Below are positions 34,442-46,706 of a stretch of DNA of 64,000 bases, piece after piece. Position numbers and translations under genes: made by a program. The number at the start of each line of letters is the position of its first letter. The first letter of the stretch is position 1. Source of the stretch: Lepidodermella squamata. Lineage: Eukaryota > Gastrotricha. Where the stretch lies: assembly GCA_047495785.1 (NCBI GenBank), contig JBLDXI010000028.1, forward strand, positions 186,001-250,000, read 5' to 3'. The notes under the pieces are model-generated. The model saw nothing but the letters and a program-made list of their open reading frames with translations. It was not told where the DNA came from and made no database searches.

Positions 34442-37400
34442 GTGTCGAAAACTGGTAAATCATTACTGAATGACAATGCTAATGTGATAATTTCTCCCCC
34501 AAGTAACAACTATGATTTTTTGTTTCTCAATTTTATAGCCTGGAACATATTTAAATTTAGACCAGAATCTTTTCCTGAAATCATACTGTTATTGAAAAAA
34601 TTTCTTATTGTTGCCCTTCTAGAAACTTGGCATGATTCCAAATTTGTGCCGCCCTCTTTGCGTAAAGAATTTTTTGTTATTCATTCACCAGCTAAAAAGC
34701 TAAATAATGTGAGAGGTCGTAATTTGTCAGGAGGAATTATCGTTTACATTAACTCATCTCTCAAATCAATAATCAAAGTCTTATATAAATCTAGCTACCT
34801 GGTTGTTCTCAAAATTGATCTACCTGATTTTACCCTGCTATTGGCTTTCTGTTATATATTACCGGAAAAAAATGATACGATTCAGCGAAAATCGTTGAAA
34901 ATTGCTACCAAAAAGAAAATTTCTACCAAAATTTCTAGTAAAAAACAGTACAGTGGTCGTTTCAAAAAGCTCTGGGCCGAGACCACCAACAAATTGACTG
35001 AAATTAAAAATAATATTCGCATTGAAAACCTCCAGTCCCAAAAAAGGATTGAAATTATTATTATGGGCGACCTCAATATTCGCACTGGAAATTTAAATAG
35101 GACCTACGACAACCTAGACCCAAACTCGGACTTCTTCTGCAGTCACGTGCCTCCCAGAAACTCGAAAGATATTGAACTGCCCAAATGCGCTGCTTCAAAT
35201 CGTAATTACTTTTTTGAAAAGCTGGACGAAATTGGGCTTTACATCGTGAATGGGACCACACCATCCGACCAGCTTGGAGAATTTACCCATAAAAAACTCG
35301 GTGATAACCACAAACAGGCATTCACAGTCGTCGACTATGCTTTGGCGACCGAAACCCTCGCCGGGGAAATAAACGATTTTGAAGTTGTTATTAATGGGGG
35401 AATCTCAGACCACTACCCGATAGGCCTCAGCCTCGCTAGAAAAATCAAACTTAGCAATACCGACCACAGTTTTGATGATGACAAAGTCAATTTTCGAGTT
35501 AATAAGCATCAATTTGCATCACTGTGGGAGCACTTTCAGTTGAGAAACGCGCACAAAATCACTGACGAATTATCAGTACAAAACTTGTTACTGACACTCT
35601 ACAAAGTTGGCAAGGAAGCTTTGTACATCCGTAAACCCAAGCCAGAAGCCGAATCTTCTAGCTCATTTTTCGACGAGGAATGCCACTCAAAGAGGGCCCG
35701 GCTTAGAAAAGCTAGAACCCTATCAATTAGGCACCCCAATAATCCAGCATTTAAAGCAGACATGGATCAGGAGGAGAGAGAGTACCGCTATCTCCTTAAC
35801 CAAAAAAAGCAACAAAAAGAATCAGAACTTAAAGCCGAGGCTATCGAATTTTCAGAACTAATTGAACTCTGCCCTGCTGATTTTTTTAAGCTCGTTAAAG
35901 AGTACAACCGTTGGAAAGAACTTGATACCAATCTTGAGATGCCCTCACCCACTGAAATCATAGACGCAGATGACTTGGTCCTGATGGCCGAAAACCCCGA
36001 AAACTTACAAAAGTCACTCGATGAACTAGCTTCCTACTGTGACGACAACTCCCTTAAAATTAACGTTGAGAAAACTAAAATAATGATTTTTGAGAAACGT
36101 TTTTCCGAAAATATCAACCTAAAATTTACTCTCAACGGTGAATCTATTGAACGAGTAAAAGAATTTAAATACCTAGGCGTTTATTTCACGCATAATTTGA
36201 ATTTCGACAAAATGGTGGAGGTTATCAATGCGAATACAAAACGTATAACCGCACTGATCCCGAACATGATAGAGAATTTTACTACTTATCTTCCACCGAA
36301 AACATTTAATATTTTACACAACTCATACGTCATCGGCAACTACACTTATGCCAGTGGCCTCTGGGGCCAGACAAAAAAGAATAAAGTTTTCTCATTTAAC
36401 ACCCATTTCGTGAAACAAATTTGTCGAATTCCAACCTCTGCTAGGAATGAACTAGTAAATCGCGAATTCTACCTCGACCCACCTGCACTTGTCCTCACAA
36501 AATCAGCCGTCAGGTACTTCCTACGACTCAAGTTTGAGAACGAGCATGTGCTTATCAAAACTGCCTTTGACGTTATTGACGCAAATAAAAATCTATATCG
36601 CCATATTTTCAAACATTTACAAAGTGATGTCGAAAAACTTGGGGGCACCAACATCTTCACCGCCACTTCTCAATTTGAGGGTTTGGCTCATCTTGGAAAG
36701 TGGTACGAAGTGTGGATAACAAACAACAAAAAATCTATAGCTAATGATTTAAAAACTATATACCAAAATCCTGTTTTTACAGACGAAAATTTCGACAAAT
36801 TGCTGCTATATTCTAATGCTCAAAATGCTTTTTGGTCGGTGAAAAATATTAGGATACTCAGTATGATTAGGACAAACTCTCTCCATAAACCCTTTTGCTA
36901 TATCAATAACTTAGGATTAAAATGCATTTTCTGTCTTAAACATGGTGATTCGCTTGCTACGCCTATTAGAAATTTCCAAGATACTATAGATCTAATATGC
37001 CACCTCTATATTGAATGTAAATTTATCCCGAACCACACTCCTCTAACACAACTAGCCTCGATCGATAGTATCAATCATAATGTTAATAATTTTGTCAATT
37101 CAATTATCGAATCCATAGTAACTTGCAAATCCGTCAACAATATCGCACTGCCACACATCTTAACTATAGCTTCTAACTACCGACTCGCTCTTAAATTACA
37201 CGTTTACCCTAACAGTAATAACAATTAATGCGTAATTCTCCTGTCCTCTCTTTTCTGTCTTCGCCAATTTATTTAAATAATTCCCACGTCATGATCAGAA
37301 CTATATGTATTATAACTTTATATTATGTATTATAACTTATATTGTAACTATATGTTATGCACGTGTATGTATACATATATATCTGTCTGTGTTTATTATG

Positions 37401-37490
37401 TTCGAAAATATTCCAGGACGCGCCCAAAGCCGATGGCCGGTGCTAGTTTGCTTTTTTGATCAAATAAAACATTGCTTGCTTGCTAATAAT
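34442..37490 (+). mobile_element. Non-LTR retrotransposon with intact endonuclease and deleted RT core
   Basis: A single open frame of about 928 codons (34442-37228) encodes an apurinic-type endonuclease: LLETW, IIIMGDLN and GISDHYP are the Glu, Asp-x-Asn and Ser-Asp-His sites. Near 35940-35965 the frame passes from a pre-RT helical region (FKLVKEYNRW) directly into IDADDLVLMAENP. That is RT motif C (usually YADD) followed by the thumb (LKINVEKTKIMIF, FKYLGV) and a C-terminal region with CIFCLKHGD. RT motifs before the ADD box are missing without loss of frame. The frame lacks an ATG for its first ~200 codons, so the 5' end is truncated or altered. The 3' tail has AATAAA-type and GCTTGCTTGC sequence near 37460-37480. 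The copy cannot reverse-transcribe by itself. Confidence 0.85.
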
Positions 37491-38071
37491 ACTTTTGGGT
37501 CCAGTACCTTCATAATTGCCTTTATAATAGTATCAAATTGAGCTGACTTCATTGATAGATTCGACTTCAACATAAGGTCTGCTTCGAAATTAAATTTAAT
37601 CGAAAATGAAAATGTTGCAAAAATACTTATGCTGAAACATTTTCGGGAAAATATTGAACATTTTTTTTGGCAATTCTATTGAAAATCACGAAATTATTGG
37701 CCAAAGCAGGTTGTTTTGCTGCTGAATAATTGACGCTATCAGGCCTACTCCACGGGTTAGTTCCGCTAAAAGTATAAGAGCCTTTGCAAACAATCGGTAA
37801 GTAATCACTTGAAAAAATATTTTTAATCTTATATGGAAAAATGCCATGATTTGATATAAAAAGTAGACATTTTTCAATCTAAAACCCAAGATGAAGATAA
37901 CGGCTTCGGCATTTGGTTATTGGTAGCTGTGATTTATTATCGAAGCCAAATAATCGTATTACTAGGATGAGGGCGTTTGACCTCGCTAACAGTCTAAAGT
38001 GTAGGAAGTTGTGGTCGGAAATGCATCAGAAAGCTTTAGGCGTGAGCTAAGTATAACAATGTTTGAAAAAA
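37491..38071. other. Spacer between the retrotransposon and misato copy C
   Basis: AT-rich. GTTCCGCTAAAAGTA near 37760 matches one terminus of the MITE at 46069-46338, a possible solo end. No gene seen. Confidence 0.35.
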
Positions 38072-38320
38072 ATCGTGGACCCTAAGTTTTGTGAGTAATT
38101 TTCCTCATATTTTCAAACATTTCCATGCCTGCTGGGCAAATTTGGAAAAAAATGAAAATTTGAACTAAAATTGAGAGAAACAATGAAAGCCTATAATGAG
38201 GAAAATTGCTAATTCGCTAATTTTTATGTAGAAAGAATCGTTTGAAGGGAACTAGAAAATATATTGTAACTATTTTTCAGCGTCGAGTGATGGATGAAAT
38301 CGAGGAGCGGGTGCGGTACT
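38072..38320 (+). pseudogene. Misato copy C: exon 2 tail, intron and start of exon 3
   Basis: Starts abruptly with the last six codons of MSTO1 exon 2 (TCGTGGACCCTAAGTTTT) and a GTGAGT donor. It follows MSTO1 intron 2 with deletions and reaches the exon 3 acceptor and its first 39 bases (CGTCGAGTGATGGATGAAAT..), then breaks. A second copy of the exon 3 start appears at 39737, after a retrotransposon. Confidence 0.8.
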
Positions 38321-38390
38321 AAAAAATTGAAATTAATTTACCTATCTAAATTGTTTGCCAAAATTTATCTATTTATTTTAAAATGAATTT

Positions 38391-39706
38391 AAAATAAAAA
38401 ATCAGCCGTTAAGAGTCTTTACGTAAAGAATGAGGTAGCTGTAAAAATCGATGGGAAGTTATCAGAATTTTTCTACGTAAATAGAGGCCTCAGACAAGGA
38501 TGTCCTTTATCGCCACTCCTTTTTATCACCACTTTCAATAAAATATGTGAAAAAGTAGCAAATGAAAAAGCCGGGTTTCCGTTGGGAAAACATTTTCTTA
38601 ATATTTTGGCTTTCGCCGATGATGGAACGCTGTTAGGCATGAATCACAACGAAATTAAGCTGTTATTAGGAATTTTCGACGCGGCTTGTAAAGAACTGGG
38701 TCTCAAAATTAACGCGGCGAAGACGCAATAAGTATATGATTATAGGAGGTGACCCAAAGAGAAATGAAAAATATAATTTGCAATTAGAAGGAAGCAAACT
38801 TGAAAAAGTAAGCACGTTCAAGTATTTAGGTAGCATTATAACTGATGATGGCAAACTCAGCCAGGAACTTATAGCACGCATTGCGAAAGCAGGTAGCTGT
38901 TTTGGCGAGATAAGCAAATTTATGTGCAAACATGTCTCTTTGGCCGTAAAATAAAAAATATTAAAATGCGTTATTATTCCAGCATTGATGTATGCCTGCG
39001 AGTCATGGAATATTACTGAAGACGAAGAAAGTGCGCTAAATACCCAAGAATATAGGTGGCTGCGATGCATCTTAGGAATTACAGTAATGGACTATATCCC
39101 TAACATAGACATTAGACTATCAATGTGTGGCGGAATAATTGAAGTCGGTAGATTAGATAAAAACAACGCCTAAATTACCTAGGACCTAGGACATATAATA
39201 AGGATGGAAACGTATGTCGACGATGAAGATGACCCGATACCACCGGGGCCAGTTTACGACCTTTACAGGTGGGTAGCGCCTAAGAAATGGCAGAGACCGG
39301 TGGAAAGACCTCGAACTAGGTGTCTCGATTCGGTAGAAAGAAGTTTAAGAAGAGTGGGTCTTACAGCCGAAAATATAATAAGGAAAAAAACTGACGGGTC
39401 CCGTGGCAGACCTCGTAAAGATGGTAGTAATATAACCGAAATTTTCGAAATAACTGTTAACTGGACATTGACCGAAACAACTGCACTAGATCGAGACGAA
39501 TGGCGTAAAATTGTCGAGACTTTTGAAGATTTTGAATTTTACAACAAAAGCAAGATACTCTCGGACGTGGGGGCGGTTGACTGATTCTTTTGGTTTGCCT
39601 TGCCTTCGCCTTCCTCAGAACCCGAAAGGGTATAGACGCTCAGTCGCGGGGAAGTGAAACAATAAAATCATTTCATTTTATTTCATTAAAATAAAAATTG
39701 CCTAAA
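38391..39706 (+). mobile_element. Non-LTR retrotransposon fragment (RT and C-terminus)
   Basis: Frames interrupted by stops encode RT parts: RGLRQGCPLSPLLF (motif 4 region), FADDGTLLG (motif C), LKINAAKTQ, FKYLGSIITDDGKLS, then YACESWNIT, EYRWLRCILG, DYIPNIDIRL and a terminal LDRDEWRKIV. This is a 5'-truncated, decayed copy of a second LINE type, also found inverted at 46.6-49.7 kb. The 14-bp direct repeat TTTAAAATGAATTT borders it at 38377-38390 and 39707-39720, a likely target-site duplication. The 3' end is made of TTTCATT repeats. Confidence 0.8.
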
Positions 39707-39736
39707 TTTAAAATGAATTTTGATTTTATTTTTCAG

Positions 39737-41487
39737 CGTCGAGTGATGGATGAAATTGAAGAGCGGGTGCGGTACTTTGCCGAAGCGTGCGACGGCCTCG
39801 AAGGCTTCCACCTGCTGTCGACGATGCACGACGGGTGTTCGCAGTTGAGCCACGATGTCCTGCAGTGGCTGGGCGATGACTACGCCAGGCGAGCTATCCT
39901 CCTCGCCCCGGTCGAACCCGCCCGCCTGCCTATGCGGTCGAGTACGACGACGAACTCGGGCATTTTGCCAGCGCAAAGATTGATCAACTGGGCGAGGTTT
40001 CTGCCGGAATTGTGGGCAAATTCGTCGCTGCTGGTGCCGCTTTCGTTGTCAGGCGACAGCCTGTGGCAGGGGCCTGGCCTTAATACCGAGGATGATACCC
40101 CTCTGCCGATCATCAACATACCCGGTATACGATATAACGTGAGTTCTGTGTACAATTTTAAAGGGATTCATCGCCTGTTACTTAAAACTAGATTTCAGTT
40201 CCCAATTTTCACCGTTTCTTCAGTCTAGGTTGTATTCAAATTTTGTCAAATTTGATTTTACGTTTAGGGTGACTCTAACTACCATACTTCGGCTGTGCTA
40301 GCAGCGGCCCTTGATACAGCCACCCTGCCGTACCGCCTGTCCAGCTCCGATGGTGCAGCCTACTCGCAGCGACTTGGCATGTCCGAATTCTTCGGCGTCG
40401 GCTCGAAATATCTCAAGGTATGAAATACAAAATATGAAATCAGACCCATCGAGTTGAATGGTGATTGAATTGTTGCGCAAATTTGAAGGCTTCAAAATCT
40501 GAGTGCCTTCTGATTTCGTCTAATAGCGAATCTTAAGTACCGTAGCAAAAGCTGAGCAAACCTAATGATAATCAGCTAGCTTGGGCTTCGAGTTCCGAGG
40601 AATATCGAAGCTTCATGGGGTTTCATTTCATCGAAAATTCCGATGACTGGTAAAATTAACTACTTAATTGGGCTTGACATGCTCTGGATTCTTAAATTTA
40701 ACACTTAACTTGAAATGCGATTCTTCCATAATCGAATCGAAAATCAAAGTAGGTGAAGCAAAGATATCAAGTTTTTTCAAGATGCCTTTGGTCGGTTTCT
40801 TCCGGCTAATTCGCGCATAATTGAGAAAACCCTAAAAATTGAAACAATTGATTGAGCTTATTCTGTTCTTTCTGCCGTTTTTAGATTAACGAGATGCAAG
40901 TGGTTTTGTCGTACCCGTTGAGGCAACCGCCCGGTCTCACGCCAGAACCAGTGAAACCCCTGGAAGTGACTTGGACCTCGTTATCACCGCCTCCGATTTC
41001 TCAGTCGAAACTCAACTCGGCAAGCCACGGCAACAGCAACGCTCGCCTGCTGTCCCGCTGCTGCACATTGCGAGGTCTCGAATCACTGCCAGTCGCTGAT
41101 AAATCGGCTTTCGCGTCGCCTGACATGCGTCGATTCTTGTTCACGAAGGCGGAACGCGATTTCGAGGCGACTTTAACGAAATCCCTACCAGTGGTTGATT
41201 CTTTCGTGAAAACGCACTGCAACTTGGTGGCCAAGTCGTTGTCTGTTAAAAAGCCGTTTCCTCGCTCGATTTTCGCTGGACCCCGCAGCGATGCAATGGC
41301 GAAACCCATGGCCAGCGCGTTGGTTTCATCTGGCGCGCATGTCGCGACGTTCCTCGGTAATCTGCATGGGCAGTGTGAGCGCATGTCGAGGTCGAAACTG
41401 GTAACAGTGCTGCCGGAGTCGACCGAGTGGTCCGAACACCTCGAGTGGCTGGTCGACACGGTGCTGCGAGCTGAAAGTCTCAAATAG
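39737..41487 (+). CDS. 5'-truncated misato duplicate with intact exons 3-5
   Basis: Three exons (39737-40138, 40268-40417, 40885-41487) have the same lengths, phases and splice sites as MSTO1 exons 3-5. Exons 1-2 are absent apart from the exon 2 tail at 38072. In exon 3 I count about 19 base differences from MSTO1, all synonymous, so the 134 residues are identical. Exon 4 has about 11 with one amino-acid change (Cys to Ser). Exon 5 has three amino-acid changes (R to K, T to A, T to M). The introns differ more. No start codon of its own is obvious. It could be an alternative 3' end reached from MSTO1 exon 2 (phase 0), a gene with an unseen 5' exon, a product of gene conversion, or a recent relic. 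It encodes about 385 residues of the misato C-terminal part. Confidence 0.7.
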
Positions 41488-41624
41488 ATAAACTGTGATG
41501 CTATATATTTGCGCCATTATTATTTGTGATTTTTTTGCGTTGCGCGAAAAACTGGACAATTATTTACTCCGAATTGTTTTCTTTCTAAGTAGAGTTTTGC
41601 GTAGTCTGGTTTTGTTTCGGAATA

Positions 41625-43415
41625 TTTCGGCTGGTTTTATCTCGCTGAGCCGGGAAATGAACCAAACTTGGTCACCCTGCGCTGAACCTAACTGAAATGA
41701 GTTTGTAAGTGGCTATCATGTCGAATTATTTCTTAGAAGCTACCCTCAAACCGAATTTAAATCCGCCGAAATTTAATTTACAGTCCGAAATCTCCAGAAC
41801 CTAAAATCACAGAACCTAAAATTGTCAGTATAGAGTATAGATCAATGAAAATTAAGCCGTTGCTTCATAAAAGTCCAGAAAGTTTAAGCGATTGCTCATT
41901 TGGCTCAACTTAACTCGAAACTAGCTCAGGCGCCTTTTGCAGCAAAGTTCGAAACCAACACAGCCTATATTGGTACGATATTGTCTAATCTCTCGAGTCT
42001 TCAATGTAAAGAAAATGGAGATCTAAATTTGTCCTGGAACTTGATTAACACATTTTCTTTCATATTGGACTTCGAAAATCGAATTACCAGATTTCTTACA
42101 ACAAAAATATATTTCTTAATTTTTCAGCGCCTGGTGGTCTTATAAGCCTTGCAGGCTAGTATGTTGCCGAAAATTAGATAGAAAATTTGAAAATTCTAAG
42201 GGAAGAAACAGTGAGAAGTCCAAACCACGGCCAAAAGAGACAAATTCTGAAATGAGCCGATGGAGAAATAACTGATCTTTAAAAAAATGGGCATTTTCAG
42301 AACCGGGTGGATGAAATTGAGCCACGATGTCCTGCAGTGGCTAGGCCCTGCGAGCTATCCCTACTCGCCCCAGTTGAACCCGCCCGCCTGCCTGTGCGGC
42401 TAAGTTCGATCGACAGGGCGAAGTCGTCGCTGCTGTGGCCGCTGTCGTTGTCCGGTGGTAGGTTGTCGCAGGGGCCTGGTCTAAACACCGATGACGATCA
42501 CACCCGGTATAAGTTAAAACGTGAGTTTTGTATGACATTTTCGGTTATTCATGACCCGACAGACTGACCTTGCTGCTATTGAAAATAAAAGATTTGTTTT
42601 CCTCCCATTTCTTTCCCTCTTGTCATCGCTTTTCATGGCGCAATATGGCGCAATCGGAATAGGCGCTGAATTGAGGCGGGCGAGGTCATGCCGGCTGACG
42701 TAATTCAACGTAGATGAGGTGAAACCTGAATCGACTTCTGACACAGTCATCTTTGAATTTTAGGGCGCGCTTCTTTTAGACAGGCCACGCAGTGTCTCCT
42801 TTGATTTGAGTTAGGGTCACAGCGCTCCTCAAGTTTCGATTCACGGCTTCGCACTAGGCGGGCGGTTGATTCTCATTTATCTCCCCGCCCGTTTGAAAAA
42901 TCTCGCGGATTTGGTTTTCAACCGTTTAAATTATGTTTCAATATGTTAAGATGATTTTTTCTGCATTTTATTCTGTAATTGTGGCAGATAATAGGCACTA
43001 AGGTGAATCAGGCTATAGAAAAATCTAGAGCCTTCTATCCCGATGGTTGATGGATACGTGGGCCCATAATGATGGCTTTTACCTATCATTTCATTTCATT
43101 TGATTTTTTTCCAATTTGAACGACTATTTTAGCTGCTTAGTTATGTTTCGGCTACTAAACTTGCTTTTTGTTTCACCTTCGGCCTTCGAATGCGAAACAC
43201 TCCTTTCCTATTTTGAAGCCGATATGAGGGGGCAATCATGTGCATGCATTACCGCATTACCCTTCTTATTAAGAGGTGCCTCCTGAACGTTTTGCAACAA
43301 AATGATGAATGTTATCATTGGTTCACAGGTTGATTCCAGCTTCGATACAGCCGCCACCCTGCCCAATCGCCTGTGTCCAGCTCTGACGCTTGGCTCGAAG
43401 TAGATCATGGTAAGT
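41625..43415 (+). pseudogene. Misato copy D: decayed exons 2, 3 and 4
   Basis: About 41625-41690 resembles exon 2 (GAGCCGGGAAATGAACCAA). Bases 42297-42523 carry exon 3 blocks (GCCACGATGTCCTGCAGTGG, CGAACCC-like, CAGGGGCCTGGTCTAAACAC) and end in a GTGAGT donor. Bases 43329-43410 carry exon 4 (CTTCGATACAGCCGCCACCC, GGCTCGAAGTA). Stops and deletions break all three. A duplicate acceptor start, GCGCCTGGTGG, is at 42128. The exon order is preserved, so this is the next unit of a tandem array. Confidence 0.8.
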
Positions 43416-43503
43416 AGAATTTCCTATTCGGCGTCTTAACAGTCGCTAGCTTGTTGCAAGGCGAATGCACGGTGTTTTTGTTAGTTGCTTCAAAGTACCT
43501 GCA

Positions 43504-43504
<1 letters not shown>

Positions 43505-43534
<30 letters not shown>
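43505..43534. repeat. (CT)n microsatellite
   Basis: About 30 bp of CT dinucleotides with one G interruption. Confidence 0.95.
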
Positions 43535-46068
43535 ATGACGCTATATTTTGGGTTATGTTGGCTCGAACCTCGCACACACTTGAGGTTTCAGCTTGTGCCT
43601 ATTTCGTATTAAGCAAATCGTGAGGCAAGCTTGCTACTTTGTCGTGTGTTTAGCATTTCACATTGTGCGGGTTGATTTTGTCTCTACACGTTCCAAGCAT
43701 GATAGAATACGCTTGCGCTAGCCAAATAATTCCTGGAAATTCTTAGAAATTGCTTAGAAATAACCCATGAAACTCAGCTACCTAAACAAAGGTGGTCGGT
43801 AAATCCATATGTAAGTTCGGTGGACGGCAACTTCATCATTCTATTGGAGCATGTGAGTTTCCCGGTCCCGTTGGATTGCCCTGGATGAGCTAAATTAGAT
43901 GGGTGGTTCCAAGCGCGATTTCGACCTCGATTTGTGTTGACTGAGCCATTTCGGGCTGCCACGCCACCACTTCCAACGCCACGTGGCAAGCGGAAAGAAA
44001 ACTTGCTCAACATTATCGATTAGTTTCGCTGTTCATATTCTCCACTTGAATCTTGATCAAACTTTCGAACTTCGAAAATATGCAGAGCCATTTCGTTTGC
44101 TAATGTGGACCGTTTTATCTTGCTTAGAATGAAGTGTGTGATGCGTGATTTCTTTCCGTGAACCATTCCATTCTATGAAATGAATGACGATCTGCATTGT
44201 AGGTGTAACAAAACGAACAGAAATACTCATTGCCATTTGCAGAAATCTCTACGCATTGCCATTTGAATTACTGACTTTTCATCTAATCTTTCATATTTTG
44301 CCTTCCAACTGCTTTCGGAAGCCCAATATTTTTTTATTATGACAATTATGACTTCGCGATTTTGACTATTCGTGCTTGAAAGCGGTTCCATCAGCGGAAA
44401 TTGAAACTCTGCTCAAATATTCTACACAAATATTCTACGTTTGAAACTAAGTGAGACTAATACTTCACATGGTTGGAAAAAGCGATCTGGCCTTAACATT
44501 TTGTTATTTGTTATTTGCTGTGAAAAAACTTATTTTTCTTTGATTTTATCTTTGATAATAATACAACTGTAGCTTTCTGACCTTTCTGAAAGGTTCCACT
44601 GACTAATAATTAATCCGCTGTGATCGCTTTTTCAAACCAGGTGAGGTTTACTTAGTTTCAAACGTAAAATATTCTGAGCGAACATTTTTCAATTATCCGC
44701 TTTTTTTATTTAAGGACAAATATACCAACCCAAATAATAAATGCTCTTGTTTTTCTCCTGGAATTCAATCAAACAGTATCAAGTCTCTAGTTTTTTTGAC
44801 AATATTAGCTTGGGCTTATGTATCCTACTCTCATGTTGCTCTCTCCAGCCTCCATGGTTAGTTCTAAGCATTTTTTGCTCTGGACGAAGCACATTTGTGT
44901 TTTTAAGAGGCTTTGAGATAATCATCAATTTATTAAAACGTAAAATTATGAATTACCCTGAGTGACAAGGATTCAGATTTTCTGATCAACTTGGCCTGAA
45001 AACTTTTTACTTCCTTATAAATTGAAGAAAATTGAGCAAAAAATCATAATTTTTTAACTTCGACACACAATTTTGGTTAAAAACATAGATTTCAGTTAGA
45101 CTATTCCGTGCATTCATAATTAACAAGCAAATTGATGTGATTTGAACAAGTTTTTGAATCCCTCATCTCTTCTTCATGTTTTGTGTTATGCTGAAATATT
45201 CAGAGGAAAATTCTCTTAACCCCATTTTTCACTTGTATGATACCCGCTTTTCCGAAAAACTACCAATTTCGATTATTTGGAAATGAGTAAGAGAATTATG
45301 AGATGACAATCTCTCTTTATTCTTCTCCTTCTCTCCTTTTTGTCATTCTATTCGCAATAATTGGGGAATGATACTAATTGTGCAATATTGAAGAAATAAA
45401 ATGTGAAGATTTTTGATTATTTCTTCTGGTTTTCAATTACTTTTATTCCCGCAACTTCGAAAGGGGACAGAGAAATAAAGTTCGGCATTCGTATTGCGAC
45501 CATCTTGGCGGGCCTTGTTTACTGCTCGCGGAAACAGTAATATTCATATTATAACTCGGGTTTCCTTTCAGTTGCTGTTATTTGGGACAATCACAAATTG
45601 GCGAAGTCAGATACGTTGCAGATCAGGTTCACGCTGGTTATGAATACTAATAGTTTCGAAGCAGCCATCTTGCAGCGGCTGTTGCAGCGGAGGAAACTAC
45701 TTCATCCGAAGGTAACCGGAAAGATACATTATTGTAAAATAGCTATGGCCCAATCACTCATTTGTGGACCCAGAATCGCCAATTATGAATAAGCGAGGTC
45801 AAAAGCGATACGCTACCTTCCAACATTAGATTTACATGAGAAAAGAAATATCAGCGATAAACGATTCCCGTTATTTCTATCACCAGGAAATCGGCCACAG
45901 CAAAATGTTACCTGTAAAACTGAAAAACATCAGCAATTTTTAACAGTTTGGTCCGAATTTTTTCAGCCAAGCCAAAAAATCGAATTTTCGAACTTTCAGG
46001 CCAATGAAGATACTAGCTACCGTACTGCCCGGAAAACCTCGATGAACCCCTGACATTTACGAGCAGAA
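43535..46068. other. Gene-poor spacer with one MITE
   Basis: About 2.5 kb without a protein-like frame apart from short chance ORFs. It holds the hAT-like MITE at 44436-44666, listed separately. Confidence 0.4.
44436..44666. mobile_element. hAT-like MITE with 8-bp target duplication
   Basis: Perfect 17-bp TIRs: TACGTTTGAAACTAAGT at 44436-44452 and its complement at 44650-44666. The inner parts are also complementary (GGTTGGAAAAAGCGATC against GATCGCTTTTTCAAACC). AAATATTC lies directly outside both ends (44428-44435 and 44667-44674), an exact 8-bp duplication typical of hAT elements. 231 bp, non-coding. Confidence 0.9.
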
Positions 46069-46338
46069 TACTTTTAGCGGAACCAAATTGTTGCGGAACC
46101 AAATCCGCATGTCGCGGAACCTAATTTTAGATGAGAAAAAGGTCGATTTTCAAATATTTCCACGAAATTAAGGCAATTTATGAATTCTATACTAAAATGT
46201 GCGTCTTATACAGAATTTCACGCTGAATTCAAACGTAATTTATTTTAAATTATGCCGATCAATAATGACATCCTTATAACTTTCGAAAATGGGGTTTGGG
46301 CACACGGAAAATTCCAAAATTTGGTTCCGCTAAAAGTA
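46069..46338. mobile_element. TA-type MITE with 21-bp TIRs
   Basis: TACTTTTAGCGGAACCAAAT starts the left end and its complement ends the right one, a perfect 21-bp match. If TA is the target site, the TIR begins CTTTTAGCGG with TA on each side, as in Tc1/mariner elements. The motif GCGGAACCAAAT is repeated within the left end. 270 bp, non-coding. Confidence 0.8.
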
Positions 46339-46706
46339 AGACCCATTTACGAGGGACTGACATTTATTTATCCGAACCAAAAGTTGAATGCCTAGGTAAC
46401 CATAAAGGCATTCTATTCCCTGATACTACGTATTTTGACCCAATAAATTGGTCCCTCACTTTTCGAAGTGCCAAGAGTAGAAGTTATATCCAATCAAAAT
46501 GGCTGAAAATGATCTGGGTGCAAACCACCCGAACGGGGGCATCCAGGTATAAATTATATTTATTAGACCTTTTCCATCGTATCACGTGACCTGACAATGT
46601 GTCCTAAATATCTTAAGCGTTGTTTTTCGATTATGCGACTCACTTCAATGAGCCCTCCGCATAGAGCCAGCCTAATATCGATATTTGGTATGTAGTCCAT
46701 TAGGTG

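Noticed and set aside
43774-44965. Short frames in the 43.7-45 kb spacer
   Set aside because: No similarity, no splice partners, composition like non-coding DNA.
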